A stretch of 23,488 nucleotides of DNA from an uncultured Hyphomonadaceae bacterium (GTDB taxonomy: Bacteria; Pseudomonadota; Alphaproteobacteria; Caulobacterales; Hyphomonadaceae). The stretch covers positions 1-23,488 of the forward strand of contig CALLCD010000149.1 of NCBI GenBank assembly GCA_938049795.1, written 5' to 3'. A model generated the notes under the pieces. It worked only from the letters and a program-made list of their open reading frames with translations. It ran no database searches and was not told the DNA's origin. Positions 6,729-15,123 of this stretch are shown piece by piece. The position numbers were made by a program, and so were the translations under genes. Position 1 is the stretch's first letter; each line of letters begins with the position of its first letter.

Positions 6729-7955
6729 TCAAGACCCGGTTTTGACCGACAGTGCCCGTTCCAATTCAGCTAGCCTTGGGTTCATGTCCGGCCTTGCCTC
6801 CTCTTGACGCTGGTCTTCGGTGTTCTCGACACGGTTTCGACCTCTCGATTTTGCGCGATAGAGCGCTTCATCGGCTCTGGCGAACAGTTGGGTATATGTT
6901 TCCCCATCACGCGCCGTGGCCACGCCAAAGCTTGCGGTCAGGCGGATATTGCCGTCCAGCTCGGAATGTTCGAGACCTGCAAAGGCTTGCCTGATCCGTT
7001 CGGCTAATTGATGGGCCGCTTCACTGTCGCAATTCCAGATCGCAATGCAAAACTCCTCCCCACCAATCCGGCCTGCCGTATCGCATCCGCGTATCATCTT
7101 GGCGATCAGTTCGCCAAAGCCCACAATGACCGCATCGCCCGCCTGATGGCCCCATGTATCGTTGACCTGTTTGAAGTGATCTAAATCGGCGACGACCAGG
7201 CTGAGGGCACATCCTTCCGTGTGCGCACTTGGGAGAAGTTTTTGCATCGTGTCTTCAAACGAGGCCCGATTGTGCAGTCCGGTCATAGGGTCACGCTCGC
7301 TGCTTTCGCGTAGAGCGGTCATCCATTCAATGATCGTCGCAACGATCAGAACCATCGCATTGGTGACACCTTTCACGCCGAGCACGAGCCCGATCAGGGA
7401 ATAATAAATCGACTCCCGATAGACCTCTGCCGGGATCGACCGTTCGAACATCAGTGTCAAAACCGGCCTGATGAGGAAGTCGGCGGCTTGAAACGCCATG
7501 ACCGCAATAATGGCCACATCAATCACCGAGCGGCCGCGTGCGGAAAGTAGCGTTGTCACGCCCATGGCGAACATCACGCCATACCCCATATTGACGACAA
7601 TCAGGCGCGGTCCGACGTCATTGGAAAAGCTGACGGTCAGCGCCAAGACCAATGCGCTGATCACGTAAACGGCCGCAAAGCTCCCGAGGTGAAGTCTCTG
7701 TCCCGCGCGCTCGCAGACCGATGCCAGCATGACAACAGAGCCAAGCGTGTAGAATAGCTGCGTTGTGTGAAACAAGTATGCCGCATCCGGAGGAAAAAAA
7801 TGGGTGATCAAAAACCCGACGGCGGACAGCGCAAATGCAATGCCAAAGCCGAGCACATGGCGCTTGAGCCGACCCGCCCGCCACAGCACCACAAATGTTG
7901 CTGCGAAAAACAACGCCATAAGCGGTGTTACGAGTCCAAGTATTTGTGTCTGCAT
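6729..7955 (-). CDS. Membrane-bound diguanylate cyclase (GGDEF domain)
   Basis: A 408-residue protein predicted to make the second messenger cyclic di-GMP from two GTP. About residues 1-205 form six or seven hydrophobic segments, a membrane sensor module I cannot assign to a named MASE type. The GGDEF domain runs from about 220 to 385, with RDPMTGLHNRASFE opening it and the active-site motif GGEEF at 298-302. The motif RGCD (289-292) lies exactly five residues upstream, the placement of the RxxD inhibitory I-site, so product inhibition is likely. A polar tail follows. The start is the ATG at 7955; a GTG directly before it is possible. Both flanks are intergenic, there is no partner gene, and codon use is more mixed than in the neighbouring thiolase. 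Confidence 0.9.
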   Translation of the reverse strand: MQTQILGLVTPLMALFFAATFVVLWRAGRLKRHVLGFGIAFALSAVGFLITHFFPPDAAYLFHTTQLFYTLGSVVMLASVCERAGQRLHLGSFAAVYVISALVLALTVSFSNDVGPRLIVVNMGYGVMFAMGVTTLLSARGRSVIDVAIIAVMAFQAADFLIRPVLTLMFERSIPAEVYRESIYYSLIGLVLGVKGVTNAMVLIVATIIEWMTALRESSERDPMTGLHNRASFEDTMQKLLPSAHTEGCALSLVVADLDHFKQVNDTWGHQAGDAVIVGFGELIAKMIRGCDTAGRIGGEEFCIAIWNCDSEAAHQLAERIRQAFAGLEHSELDGNIRLTASFGVATARDGETYTQLFARADEALYRAKSRGRNRVENTEDQRQEEARPDMNPRLAELERALSVKTGS

Positions 7956-8023
7956 CACCCAATTCCGCTCTTATTGCACCAGGTTACATGGATAAAGTTA
8001 AGGTCGCCTTTAGGGGCCACACC

Positions 8024-8049
8024 GCAAAGCGCGGGCTTTTTTTGTGGCT
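8024..8049. repeat. Direct repeat copy 2 (orphan terminator half)
   Basis: It repeats 6672-6696 with seven instead of six T. The matching GCCCGC arm needed for a hairpin is absent, so this copy cannot work as the same terminator. It sits in the divergent spacer between the diguanylate cyclase and the RND operon. Confidence 0.75.
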
Positions 8050-8121
8050 GATAGCGGCACTCAACATCATAACGACCACACACCCAAAACACGATTTTTC
8101 TCAAGACTCACCCAAAAATAC

Positions 8122-8155
8122 CGAAAAACAATCTCCAATAACCGTTTTTCGAAAA
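8122..8155. promoter_or_regulatory. AT-rich inverted repeat upstream of the efflux operon
   Basis: CGAAAAAC (8122-8129) and GTTTTTCG (8144-8151) form a perfect 8-bp inverted repeat with a 14-base centre. The right arm overlaps a 10-bp palindrome TTTTCGAAAA (8146-8155). The whole 8050-8200 stretch is strikingly AT-rich for this genome. A possible promoter follows: TTGATA 8163-8168, 17 bases, TAGCGT 8186-8191 (weak). It is a candidate operator for the RND pair, or curved DNA. Confidence 0.4.
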
Positions 8156-8226
8156 TATTTTATTGATAAACGAGATATTCTGCGTTAGCGTGACCGGATC
8201 AACTGATGTGACTGAGGGTGATGGAT

Positions 8227-9501
8227 ATGTCCGAGACTGGGAAAGGCCGTTTCCGATGGGGTTTGGCGATTAAGCGGTTTGTTTTTCTGGCATTGCCGGT
8301 CCTTGTCATTGGCGGCGCGATTGCGGGCAATATGGTCATGGGCGCGCTCAAGCCTGCACCGGAAGAGAAGGAGAGCGTTGTCGAGGCGCTGCCGGTCCTC
8401 ACCGCGATGAGCTATGCCGAGCCCGTCCAGTTGCGCGTCAGCAGTCATGGCGAAGTGCAGGCGCGCGCGGAAATAGATCTTGCAGCCGAGATGGGCGGAC
8501 GGCTGACCTATATCGCGCCGGATTTCCTGCCCGGCGGGCAATTCTCCAAGGGCCAAGTTCTGTTTCGTCTTGATGACCGAGAGCTGAAATTGCGCGTGAT
8601 CCAGGCCGAAGCCGCCATCGCGCAGGCTCGCACCAGCTTCATTCGCGAAACCTCCGAAGCCAATCTTGCCCGGCTCGATGCCGAAGACCTCGGCGTGGAC
8701 AATGTGTCCGATCTCGCCCTACGCGGCCCCCAGATCGCCGAAGCGCAAGCCCAGCTTGCCTCCGCGCAGGCCGCGCTTGATGAGGCCCAATTGCAACTCG
8801 ACCGCACCGTCATCCGCGCACCCTTTACCGGACGTGTACGGACCAAGCTGACCGACACTGGCGCTTATATTACCCCCGGGATGCAGCTTGGCCGCGTCTA
8901 CGCTACCGATATGGTCGATGTCCCGATCCCGATGTCTGACAAGGATCTTGCCGCCCTTGGCCTTGGCATCGGCTTTGTCGAAACCGACGCAGAGCCCGGC
9001 CCGCCCGTCACATTGACCGCGACCATTGCCGACACACCCCATAGCTGGACCGGACGCATCTCGCGCACCGATAGCAGCTTTGATCCGGCGACGCGCGTTC
9101 TGTTTGCCTTTGTCACCGTCAAAGACCCCTATGGCGTCAATGCCGACAATGGCACCCCGCTAGCGCCAGGCCTGTTTGTCACCGCTGATATTGAAGGCCG
9201 CAAACTGGTCGAAGGCATTGTCGTCCCGCGCACCGCGCTTCGCGGTACGGATGAAATATTCGTCGCCCGTGAGGATGACACGCTGGAGGTCCGGCCCGTC
9301 AGGGTGGCGTCTTCAGATCGCGAGCGCGTGGTCATCGTGGAGGGCCTCACCGCCGGAGAACAGGTCATTGCCTCGCCCGTGCGCGGCGCTGCAAATGGCA
9401 TGAAGATCCGCCCTGTCACGCCCGATGAGATGCCGGCCAATCTGGTGGCAGACAATCGTGATGACGACGCTGGTAGCAATGCTGCCGAGCCGGCACGATA
9501 G
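8227..9501 (+). CDS. RND efflux periplasmic adaptor subunit (membrane fusion protein)
   Basis: A 424-residue adaptor that would link the inner-membrane pump encoded next to it to an outer-membrane channel. One N-terminal membrane anchor spans about residues 17-40. The split lipoyl/barrel-sandwich domain is at about 72-115 (SSHGEVQARAEIDLAAEMGG) and 191-215 (LDRTVIRAPFTGRV). An alanine/glutamine-rich coiled-coil hairpin fills 120-190, and beta-barrel and membrane-proximal domains follow to about 400. No lipobox is present. I chose the ATG at 8227 because GAGGG lies 8 bases upstream; starts at 8218 (GTG) and 8221 (ATG) sit on or too near it. The pump gene begins 10 bases after the stop, so the two form an operon. 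Confidence 0.9.
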   Translation: MSETGKGRFRWGLAIKRFVFLALPVLVIGGAIAGNMVMGALKPAPEEKESVVEALPVLTAMSYAEPVQLRVSSHGEVQARAEIDLAAEMGGRLTYIAPDFLPGGQFSKGQVLFRLDDRELKLRVIQAEAAIAQARTSFIRETSEANLARLDAEDLGVDNVSDLALRGPQIAEAQAQLASAQAALDEAQLQLDRTVIRAPFTGRVRTKLTDTGAYITPGMQLGRVYATDMVDVPIPMSDKDLAALGLGIGFVETDAEPGPPVTLTATIADTPHSWTGRISRTDSSFDPATRVLFAFVTVKDPYGVNADNGTPLAPGLFVTADIEGRKLVEGIVVPRTALRGTDEIFVAREDDTLEVRPVRVASSDRERVVIVEGLTAGEQVIASPVRGAANGMKIRPVTPDEMPANLVADNRDDDAGSNAAEPAR

Positions 9502-9510
9502 GAGCGCGCC

Positions 9511-12500
9511 ATGACCGGTATTGTAAGATGGTGGGCTGACAATAGAGTGGCCGCGAACCTGTTGATGATCGCCATTCTTCTGGCCGGTCTCGTCGCTTTC
9601 TTTCGCATCGAGCGGGAGCTTGAGCCCTATGTCGAGTTCCCCGGTGCCGAAATCTCGATCGCGTGGCCGGGCGCCTCCCCGCAAGACGCCGAAGAACAGC
9701 TTATCGTCCGCCTCGAAGAAGCCGTCAGCGCCATCGAAGGCATCACCCAGATGTGGGCCATCGCGTCGGAAGGGTCCGGACGCCTCGTCGTCATCGGATC
9801 AAACGATATGGACGAGGCCGCCTTCCTCGAAGACATCAAACGGCAAATCGATTCGATCAGCACCTTTCCCGCCGCTGCCGAACCCGCGCAAATGCGCCTG
9901 TTCCAAAGCCGCAACGAAATCCTGCGCATTGCTGTCACCGGAGACGAGACGGTCAGCGAGCGCAGTTTGAAACGCTTTGCCGAAAGAACCCGCCGCGAGA
10001 TCGCTCTGCTCGGCTATGTGCCTGCCGTCGAGCTGTTCGGCGTGCGCGGTGAAGAAATCTCCATCGAAGCCTCCGAAGAAGCCCTGCGCCAATATGGCCT
10101 CTCGCTTGGAGACCTCGCCAATGCCGTGCGCGGATCATCGGTCAATGTGTCGGCTGGCAATGTCCGCAGCGATGGCGGCAATGTCCAATTGCGCACCCGC
10201 GCCCAAGCGGACACACGGGCCGATTTCGAAAACATCATCGTTCGCCAGCAAGCCAATGGCGCACTGGTTCGTGTCAGCGATGTTGCCACGGTGATTGACG
10301 GGTTCGAACAGGTCAATCTGCTGGCCACGGCCAATGGCGAACGGACCATCCTCGTCAATGTCATGAGCGGGCCGCAAATGGATATTGTCAAAATGTCCGC
10401 CAATGTGAACGCCTATCTCGATGAAGCCGTCAAAGATCTGCCCGACGGCATCGACATGACCTTATGGGACGATTCGGCCGTCGATTATTCCGGCCGTATC
10501 CAGACCATTGGCACGAATTTCTTCACCGGCCTTGTGCTGGTCCTGATCACGCTGATGCTGTTCTTACGCCCCAAAATTGCGTTCTGGGTCGCCATCGGGA
10601 TCGCAACCGCGTTTGCGGGCGGGCTCGCCTTGCTGCCCTTGTTCAATGTTTCGTTCAATATGATCTCGACTTTCGCCTTTTTGCTTGTGATCGGCGTGGT
10701 GGTCGATGATGCAATTATTGTCGGCGAGGCCATCCACACCCGCACCGAGGCGGGCGAAACCGGCCTCCCCGCCGCCGTCAGCGGGACCAGCATGGTGATC
10801 AAACCCGTCGTCTTCGCTGTCTTCACCACCATGATCTTCTTTGCGCCGTGGATGTTCCTGTCGGGCGGGACCAGCGAGTTTACCCGCGCCATATCGCTCG
10901 TGGTCATCCTTGCGCTCGTCTTCTCGCTGGTCGAATCTCTCCTCATCCTGCCCGCACATCTGGCGCATCTGAAACCGATGAACCCGAAAAACCCGGTCAC
11001 ACGGTTCCAGGCCGGGCTCGCCAACAGCATTGTCTGGTTCGCCGAGCACATTTATCGCCCGATGATGATCGGCGCACTTCGCCAGCGTTATCTCACCGCT
11101 TCGATCTTTATCGCGATGATGATCCTGTCGGTTGGCCTGTTGACCAATGGACTTGTGAAAACCGCATTCATGCCCGAAAGCGAGTCCGACCAGATCGCCA
11201 TCACCGTGGAGCTTCCCGCCGGCACGCCTTATGCGCGCTCGCTTCAAGTGCTCCGGCAGATCCAGATCGCCGAGAAACAGCTCGAACAGGAGGTCAATGA
11301 CAGCACCGGCGGCGAAGGCGAGCTGATCGAGAACTGGTACACCCGCTCGCGCGACAATAACATCCTCGCCCTCGTCAAACTCGTCCCGCCTGAAACACGC
11401 ACCCTAAGTGTCAGCGAAACGGCCGACCGCCTGCGCGAACTGATCGGAGATGTGCCGGACGCGGAAACCGTCACCGTCGAGTTCAAGGACGCCAATAATG
11501 ATCCGCCCATCCAATACGTCCTCAACTCGCCCAGCCTCGAAGACCTCAACGCCGCCGCCGATGATCTCATGGCCAAATTGCGCAGCTATGAAGGCGTCTA
11601 CAATGTCGTTAATGATGCCCAGAGCGCAGCGGACGAAATCCAGTTCGACCTGAAACCGGGCGCCGAAGCGCTTGGCCTGACCACCGCCGATGTCGCCCGT
11701 CAGGTCCGTCAGGGTTTCTTTGGCGAGGAAGTCCAGCGCCTGCCACGTGACGGTGAAGATGTCCGCGTCTATGTCCGCTATCCGCGTGCCGACCGCGAGT
11801 CGATTGATTTCCTGAACAATATACGCATACGCACAAATGATGGCCGCGAGATCCCGCTCTTCTCCGTCGCCGACATCCGGTTCGAGCAGGGCGTGACCCA
11901 AATCCTGCGCCGCGAACGCCAGCGCGCCATTGTCGTCAGCGCCGAGATCGTTGCCGAACGGATTACCGAAATCCGCGAGGAGCTTGACGAGACCTTCTTC
12001 GAAGATTTCGACGCCGCCCATCCCAATGTCAGTCGCGGCAATATCGGACGCGCGCAAGGCGAAGCCGAGTTCATGGCGGAGATTATGATCTTCCTGATGA
12101 TCGCCATTGGCGTCGCCTATTTCCTCGTGGCGGTGGCGTTCAAATCCTATGCCGAGCCTGCGCTGATCCTGCTCGCCGCCATTCCGTTCTGTTTTACCGG
12201 CGCGATGGTCGGGCATTTGTTCATGGGCGTCCCGCTGAGCATTCTGTCCTATATGGGCATTATGGCCGCCGCTGGTGTCGCGGTGAACGACAATCTCGTC
12301 CTGATCGACTATGTCCACCAATTACGCGACAAGGACATGGACGGGGCCGAGGCGCTGGTTGAGGCCGGCACACGCCGCTTCCGTCCGATCCTTCTGACCT
12401 CGCTGACCACCTTTATCGGCCTTGTCCCGCTCATGTCCGAACGCTCCTTACAGGCCCAGTGGCTCATCCCGATTGCCATCGGTTTGGCCTTCGGCGTCGT

Positions 12501-12681
12501 CTTCGCCCTGCTCGTCACCCTGTTCTTCGTGCCTGCGCTTTACGGGATTGGCGCGGACATCAAACGCTTCTTCAAATATCTGATCTCGGGCAACACGCAG
12601 GCGAGGTTCGATGCCAAGCTGACCGGCCCTCCCGCCCACGACACCCGTTCGGCAACACCAGTGGGGGAGACAGCGCGCTAG
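9511..12681 (+). CDS. RND family efflux permease (AcrB/HAE1-like)
   Basis: A 1056-residue proton-driven transporter, typical length for the hydrophobe/amphiphile efflux RND family. TM1 is at residues 12-31, after which come the first large periplasmic loop and TM2-6 at about 335-480. The paired aspartates of the TM4 proton relay are visible at 399-400 (GVVVDDAIIVGEAI). A second periplasmic loop (about 560-850) and TM8-12 follow, with IMAAAGVAVNDNLVLIDYV in the C-terminal half. The ATG at 9511 has AGGAG 6 bases upstream. No outer-membrane channel gene or regulator is adjacent, so the complex must borrow a TolC-like protein encoded elsewhere. The stop is only 7 bases from the stop of the convergent gene at 12689. 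The substrate is unknown. Confidence 0.93.
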   Translation: MTGIVRWWADNRVAANLLMIAILLAGLVAFFRIERELEPYVEFPGAEISIAWPGASPQDAEEQLIVRLEEAVSAIEGITQMWAIASEGSGRLVVIGSNDMDEAAFLEDIKRQIDSISTFPAAAEPAQMRLFQSRNEILRIAVTGDETVSERSLKRFAERTRREIALLGYVPAVELFGVRGEEISIEASEEALRQYGLSLGDLANAVRGSSVNVSAGNVRSDGGNVQLRTRAQADTRADFENIIVRQQANGALVRVSDVATVIDGFEQVNLLATANGERTILVNVMSGPQMDIVKMSANVNAYLDEAVKDLPDGIDMTLWDDSAVDYSGRIQTIGTNFFTGLVLVLITLMLFLRPKIAFWVAIGIATAFAGGLALLPLFNVSFNMISTFAFLLVIGVVVDDAIIVGEAIHTRTEAGETGLPAAVSGTSMVIKPVVFAVFTTMIFFAPWMFLSGGTSEFTRAISLVVILALVFSLVESLLILPAHLAHLKPMNPKNPVTRFQAGLANSIVWFAEHIYRPMMIGALRQRYLTASIFIAMMILSVGLLTNGLVKTAFMPESESDQIAITVELPAGTPYARSLQVLRQIQIAEKQLEQEVNDSTGGEGELIENWYTRSRDNNILALVKLVPPETRTLSVSETADRLRELIGDVPDAETVTVEFKDANNDPPIQYVLNSPSLEDLNAAADDLMAKLRSYEGVYNVVNDAQSAADEIQFDLKPGAEALGLTTADVARQVRQGFFGEEVQRLPRDGEDVRVYVRYPRADRESIDFLNNIRIRTNDGREIPLFSVADIRFEQGVTQILRRERQRAIVVSAEIVAERITEIREELDETFFEDFDAAHPNVSRGNIGRAQGEAEFMAEIMIFLMIAIGVAYFLVAVAFKSYAEPALILLAAIPFCFTGAMVGHLFMGVPLSILSYMGIMAAAGVAVNDNLVLIDYVHQLRDKDMDGAEALVEAGTRRFRPILLTSLTTFIGLVPLMSERSLQAQWLIPIAIGLAFGVVFALLVTLFFVPALYGIGADIKRFFKYLISGNTQARFDAKLTGPPAHDTRSATPVGETAR

Positions 12682-12688
12682 GCCCACA

Positions 12689-12949
12689 TCACGCCACCCG
12701 CACCGCCCCGAGCACGAAAGCGACCACTTTCGCCTCGGGCATCTCGCACGGCTTGAGCAGCACTTTGCCAGAGCGCGGCAGATAGAGATTGAAACTGACA
12801 TGATCGCGCCCGCCCAGCGCTTCGGCATAAAGCTTGACCTGCCGCCCGCCGGCGAGCCGTTCCACCGTCACCCCATAGGGCGCACCCTCAAACTGCGCTC
12901 TGAAATACCCCGTCGGCAGTCCCTCAAGCGCGGCCAGAAACGCCTCCAC
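12689..12949 (-). CDS. Small conserved protein of unknown function
   Basis: An 86-residue soluble protein. The segment GGRQVKLYAEALGGRDHVSFNLYL (about residues 34-57, given as its key motif G-R-Q-x-K-L-Y-A-E-A-L-G-G) and the closing CEMPEAKVVAFVLG look like a small alphaproteobacterial family. As I recall it, that family is sometimes labelled 'peptide methionine sulfoxide reductase', but I see no MsrA or MsrB catalytic motif and would not use that name. The only start is GTG at 12949, because a stop is in frame just upstream. No good ribosome binding site is seen, and the upstream DoxX-like gene stops 12 bases earlier, so translation is probably coupled to it. It converges on the efflux pump gene. 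Confidence 0.7.
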   Translation of the reverse strand: MEAFLAALEGLPTGYFRAQFEGAPYGVTVERLAGGRQVKLYAEALGGRDHVSFNLYLPRSGKVLLKPCEMPEAKVVAFVLGAVRVA

Positions 12950-12961
12950 CGCGCCAGCCCG

Positions 12962-13438
12962 TTACTCCGTCCGCCGATGCAGCACCGCGTTGACAATCGC
13001 AAGCACCAGAAACACCGCCGCCAGCGCGAACAGCGATGGGCTGGTCTCAGCGGTAAAATGCTCAGGCACAAATCCCGTCCCCGCCGACAGCGCCGCCTCA
13101 AGCCCTTCGGCCCCGTCCGCATAGCCGTTCGGCGTCACCACACCCAAAAGCGGCGACAAATGGAACACCACCGCCCCCAGAAACGGCAACACAGCCAGCG
13201 GCGCGCCAATTTTCGTCCGCGTCATCGGCAAAATCACCAGTGCGCCCGCCACAAGCTCCAGGAGCCCCGTTGCATAATTCACAAGCGGAAAGAACAGATC
13301 CGCCATCGGAAACCCAAGCCCGACCGCATTCATCTCGATCAACGGAAAAATATGCGCCCCGCCGGCAAATTTCGTTATGCCGAAAACGACCAAAAAGCCG
13401 CCAACAGCCAATGATAACAGCCATTTCGCAATATTCAT
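12962..13438 (-). CDS. DoxX-like four-helix membrane protein
   Basis: A 158-residue inner-membrane protein with four hydrophobic helices (about residues 5-22, 46-66, 70-95 and 130-152). The first carries the pattern GGFLVVFGITKFAGG, common in DoxX/DoxD-type proteins. Members of this superfamily occur near quinone or sulfur redox enzymes and in envelope stress contexts, but their activity is mostly undefined and I assign none. I chose the ATG at 13438, with AGGAGA 7 bases upstream, over a frame extending to 13483. It heads a two-gene minus-strand unit with the small conserved gene at 12689 and diverges from the gene at 13649. Confidence 0.75.
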   Translation of the reverse strand: MNIAKWLLSLAVGGFLVVFGITKFAGGAHIFPLIEMNAVGLGFPMADLFFPLVNYATGLLELVAGALVILPMTRTKIGAPLAVLPFLGAVVFHLSPLLGVVTPNGYADGAEGLEAALSAGTGFVPEHFTAETSPSLFALAAVFLVLAIVNAVLHRRTE

Positions 13439-13583
13439 GGTCAGTTCTCCTATCATAAGGCGCGCGCTCACTATTGAGTACAAGACCCGTCATAGGCCAA
13501 AGTTCAACGCCCACCTATACGGGTAGAAAACAGGTTCACGCGGCAGAGTCTGTCAAATTCTTGCAGAAAGCCCGCAAAGCCAT

Positions 13584-13611
13584 TTGAAACTTCCTCTATA
13601 AAGACTTATTA
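13584..13611 (+). promoter_or_regulatory. Probable promoter of the gene at 13649
   Basis: TTGAAA (13584-13589), 16 bases, TTATTA (13606-13611) in an AT-rich patch. The transcript would start near 13618, about 30 bases before the start codon. Confidence 0.45.
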
Positions 13612-13648
13612 GAGTATTGGGGTACAAATTCGCCAGAGGCAAACAATC

Positions 13649-14914
13649 ATGATGCATCCTTCAACAATGAAGCTGGTTGACCGGCTTTGTGCAATGACCG
13701 CGCAGGGTAAGATCAATTGGGCTCATGGCGAAGCTCCTGAGAGTCTGGTGTACGACACCGAAGGGTATCGCGTCATATTGCATGGCGATCCAACAAATAT
13801 TCAACTGACTGATTCGTCCGGCGTCGAGCTTGAAAACGTCACGGCAGCCGATCTTGCCCAAACCTCGCATGCCGAAAGCGGCACCTATGACGCCGTCGTC
13901 GCAAAACTCCTCATCGACGCTCAGCGGCATGCGCGCGGCACGGAAACCGCCATTAGCACCGTCCTGCAAGGGCTCGATCTCGATGGCGACGGCATTGTCG
14001 ATATGCCGATGGAAGACGGTTTGGCACCCACCGCCGAAGAGATCGCCGATCCTGCGCCCGACATGGCCGAAGACACGGCCGACGAATCCGGTGTGGCCAC
14101 CCTTGCCGATGCGGATGTGACCGATGTCAGCAATGCCGTCGCCTCTCTGGCAGACGAAGTGAACCAGAACGAGACCGGCAGGCTGGCCGATGCCGCTCCA
14201 AAAGGGCTTGACGTCACGCCCGAGGAGACCATCCAGACCGCCCCCCACACAGAAGCCCCCAATGCCGGTACGGCCGCCGGTCTCGGCATGGCAGGGCTGG
14301 GCGCAGCCGGTCTTCTCAAGGCCGCTCGCCAGGCCCCTGCCCCCTCAACGCGCCCTGAAGAGACGCCTCAGACACTCAGCCGGCCCGACATCGAACGCGC
14401 TGTGCCTGACATCGAAATGCCACAGCCCTTGCAAGCAGATGTGAACCCGACGACGCCACAGGCTGAGACCGGCTTCAATCTCTCATCAACCGATGCCAGC
14501 GCGACACCTTTGCAATTGGACCCGCTTCCCTCGCATACACCTGCCGATCCGGCAGCCCCCGAAGCCGTGGCATCTGCCGGAGACAAGAGCGACACATTTG
14601 TCCCTCCTGAACCGGGCCAGGTCTTGTCGTTGAGCGGGCTGACAAATGGTTCGTCAAAAGACAACCCCGTCATGGCGGGCACGGCAACCACCTTGTCACA
14701 TGTCAATCCAGCCGCGCCACAGGTCGATGAACCGGCCATCATGGAGCCGCCAGCCCTTCCCGAGGAGCTATCTCCTCCGGAAAGCCCTGTCGCCACAGCG
14801 CCTGTCTCTCCGCCAACCCCCGAGCCCGAGCCAACCGTCGAAGCGGAGCCCGAGCCTGAGCCCGAGCAGGTCAAAGAAACCCCTCGACCGTCGCGGTTTA
14901 ATCCCTGGATCTAG
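13649..14914 (+). CDS. Acidic, proline-rich protein with a DxDGDG loop, function unknown
   Basis: A 421-residue protein that I do not recognise. The first 110 residues look folded (MKLVDRLCAMTAQGKINW, then YDTEGYRVILHGDPTNIQLTD) and end in an EF-hand/dockerin-like calcium loop, DLDGDGIVD at 110-118. Its spacing is close to but not exactly canonical: the usual position-12 glutamate falls at 13. The rest is low-complexity, rich in Ala, Pro, Glu and Asp, and probably disordered. A glycine-rich hydrophobic stretch at 207-224 (AGTAAGLGMAGLGAAGLL) could be a short membrane or glycine-zipper segment. The tail has PEPEPEPE-like runs and ends FNPWI. No signal peptide is seen. AGAGG lies about 9 bases before the ATG. 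Its neighbours (TonB receptor, exported peptidase) hint at an envelope role, which is only inference. Confidence 0.8.
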   Translation: MMHPSTMKLVDRLCAMTAQGKINWAHGEAPESLVYDTEGYRVILHGDPTNIQLTDSSGVELENVTAADLAQTSHAESGTYDAVVAKLLIDAQRHARGTETAISTVLQGLDLDGDGIVDMPMEDGLAPTAEEIADPAPDMAEDTADESGVATLADADVTDVSNAVASLADEVNQNETGRLADAAPKGLDVTPEETIQTAPHTEAPNAGTAAGLGMAGLGAAGLLKAARQAPAPSTRPEETPQTLSRPDIERAVPDIEMPQPLQADVNPTTPQAETGFNLSSTDASATPLQLDPLPSHTPADPAAPEAVASAGDKSDTFVPPEPGQVLSLSGLTNGSSKDNPVMAGTATTLSHVNPAAPQVDEPAIMEPPALPEELSPPESPVATAPVSPPTPEPEPTVEAEPEPEPEQVKETPRPSRFNPWI

Positions 14915-14966
14915 CGACAGATCTCTGATTGATTTGGCGTAAACTCTTTCTGCCATGAGGAAACAT

Positions 14967-14982
14967 GTTGCATTGCAGCAAC
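14967..14982. promoter_or_regulatory. Short inverted repeat upstream of the TonB receptor
   Basis: GTTGC-ATTGCA-GCAAC, with 5-bp arms, in the 209-base spacer 14915-15123. It could be an operator for the receptor gene or chance. I see no convincing -35/-10 pair and no terminator for the preceding gene in this spacer. Confidence 0.2.
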
Positions 14983-15123
14983 CCCTTGGCAGAGAAATGT
15001 CCGTCGCAATCAACTTCATGCCAAAGTTCCCTTGCCCCCTCGCCGGTATGCGCCGTAAACACGTTGCGGAGCATGCGGTCACAGGTTCAGATGTGCGCAT
15101 GGAGAAAGCATAGGGATTTCAGA

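Noticed and set aside
8024..8049. Second Rho-independent terminator
   Set aside because: It has the GCGGGC arm and T-run but no complementary GCCCGC upstream, so it is listed as a repeat and not as a terminator.
11404..12321. Open frame on minus opposite the RND pump (305 codons)
   Set aside because: Antisense shadow of the pump gene; no recognisable domain and no promoter or ribosome binding site.
14915..14935. Terminator after the acidic protein gene (GATCT...AGATC)
   Set aside because: Only a 5-bp inverted repeat with no T-run.
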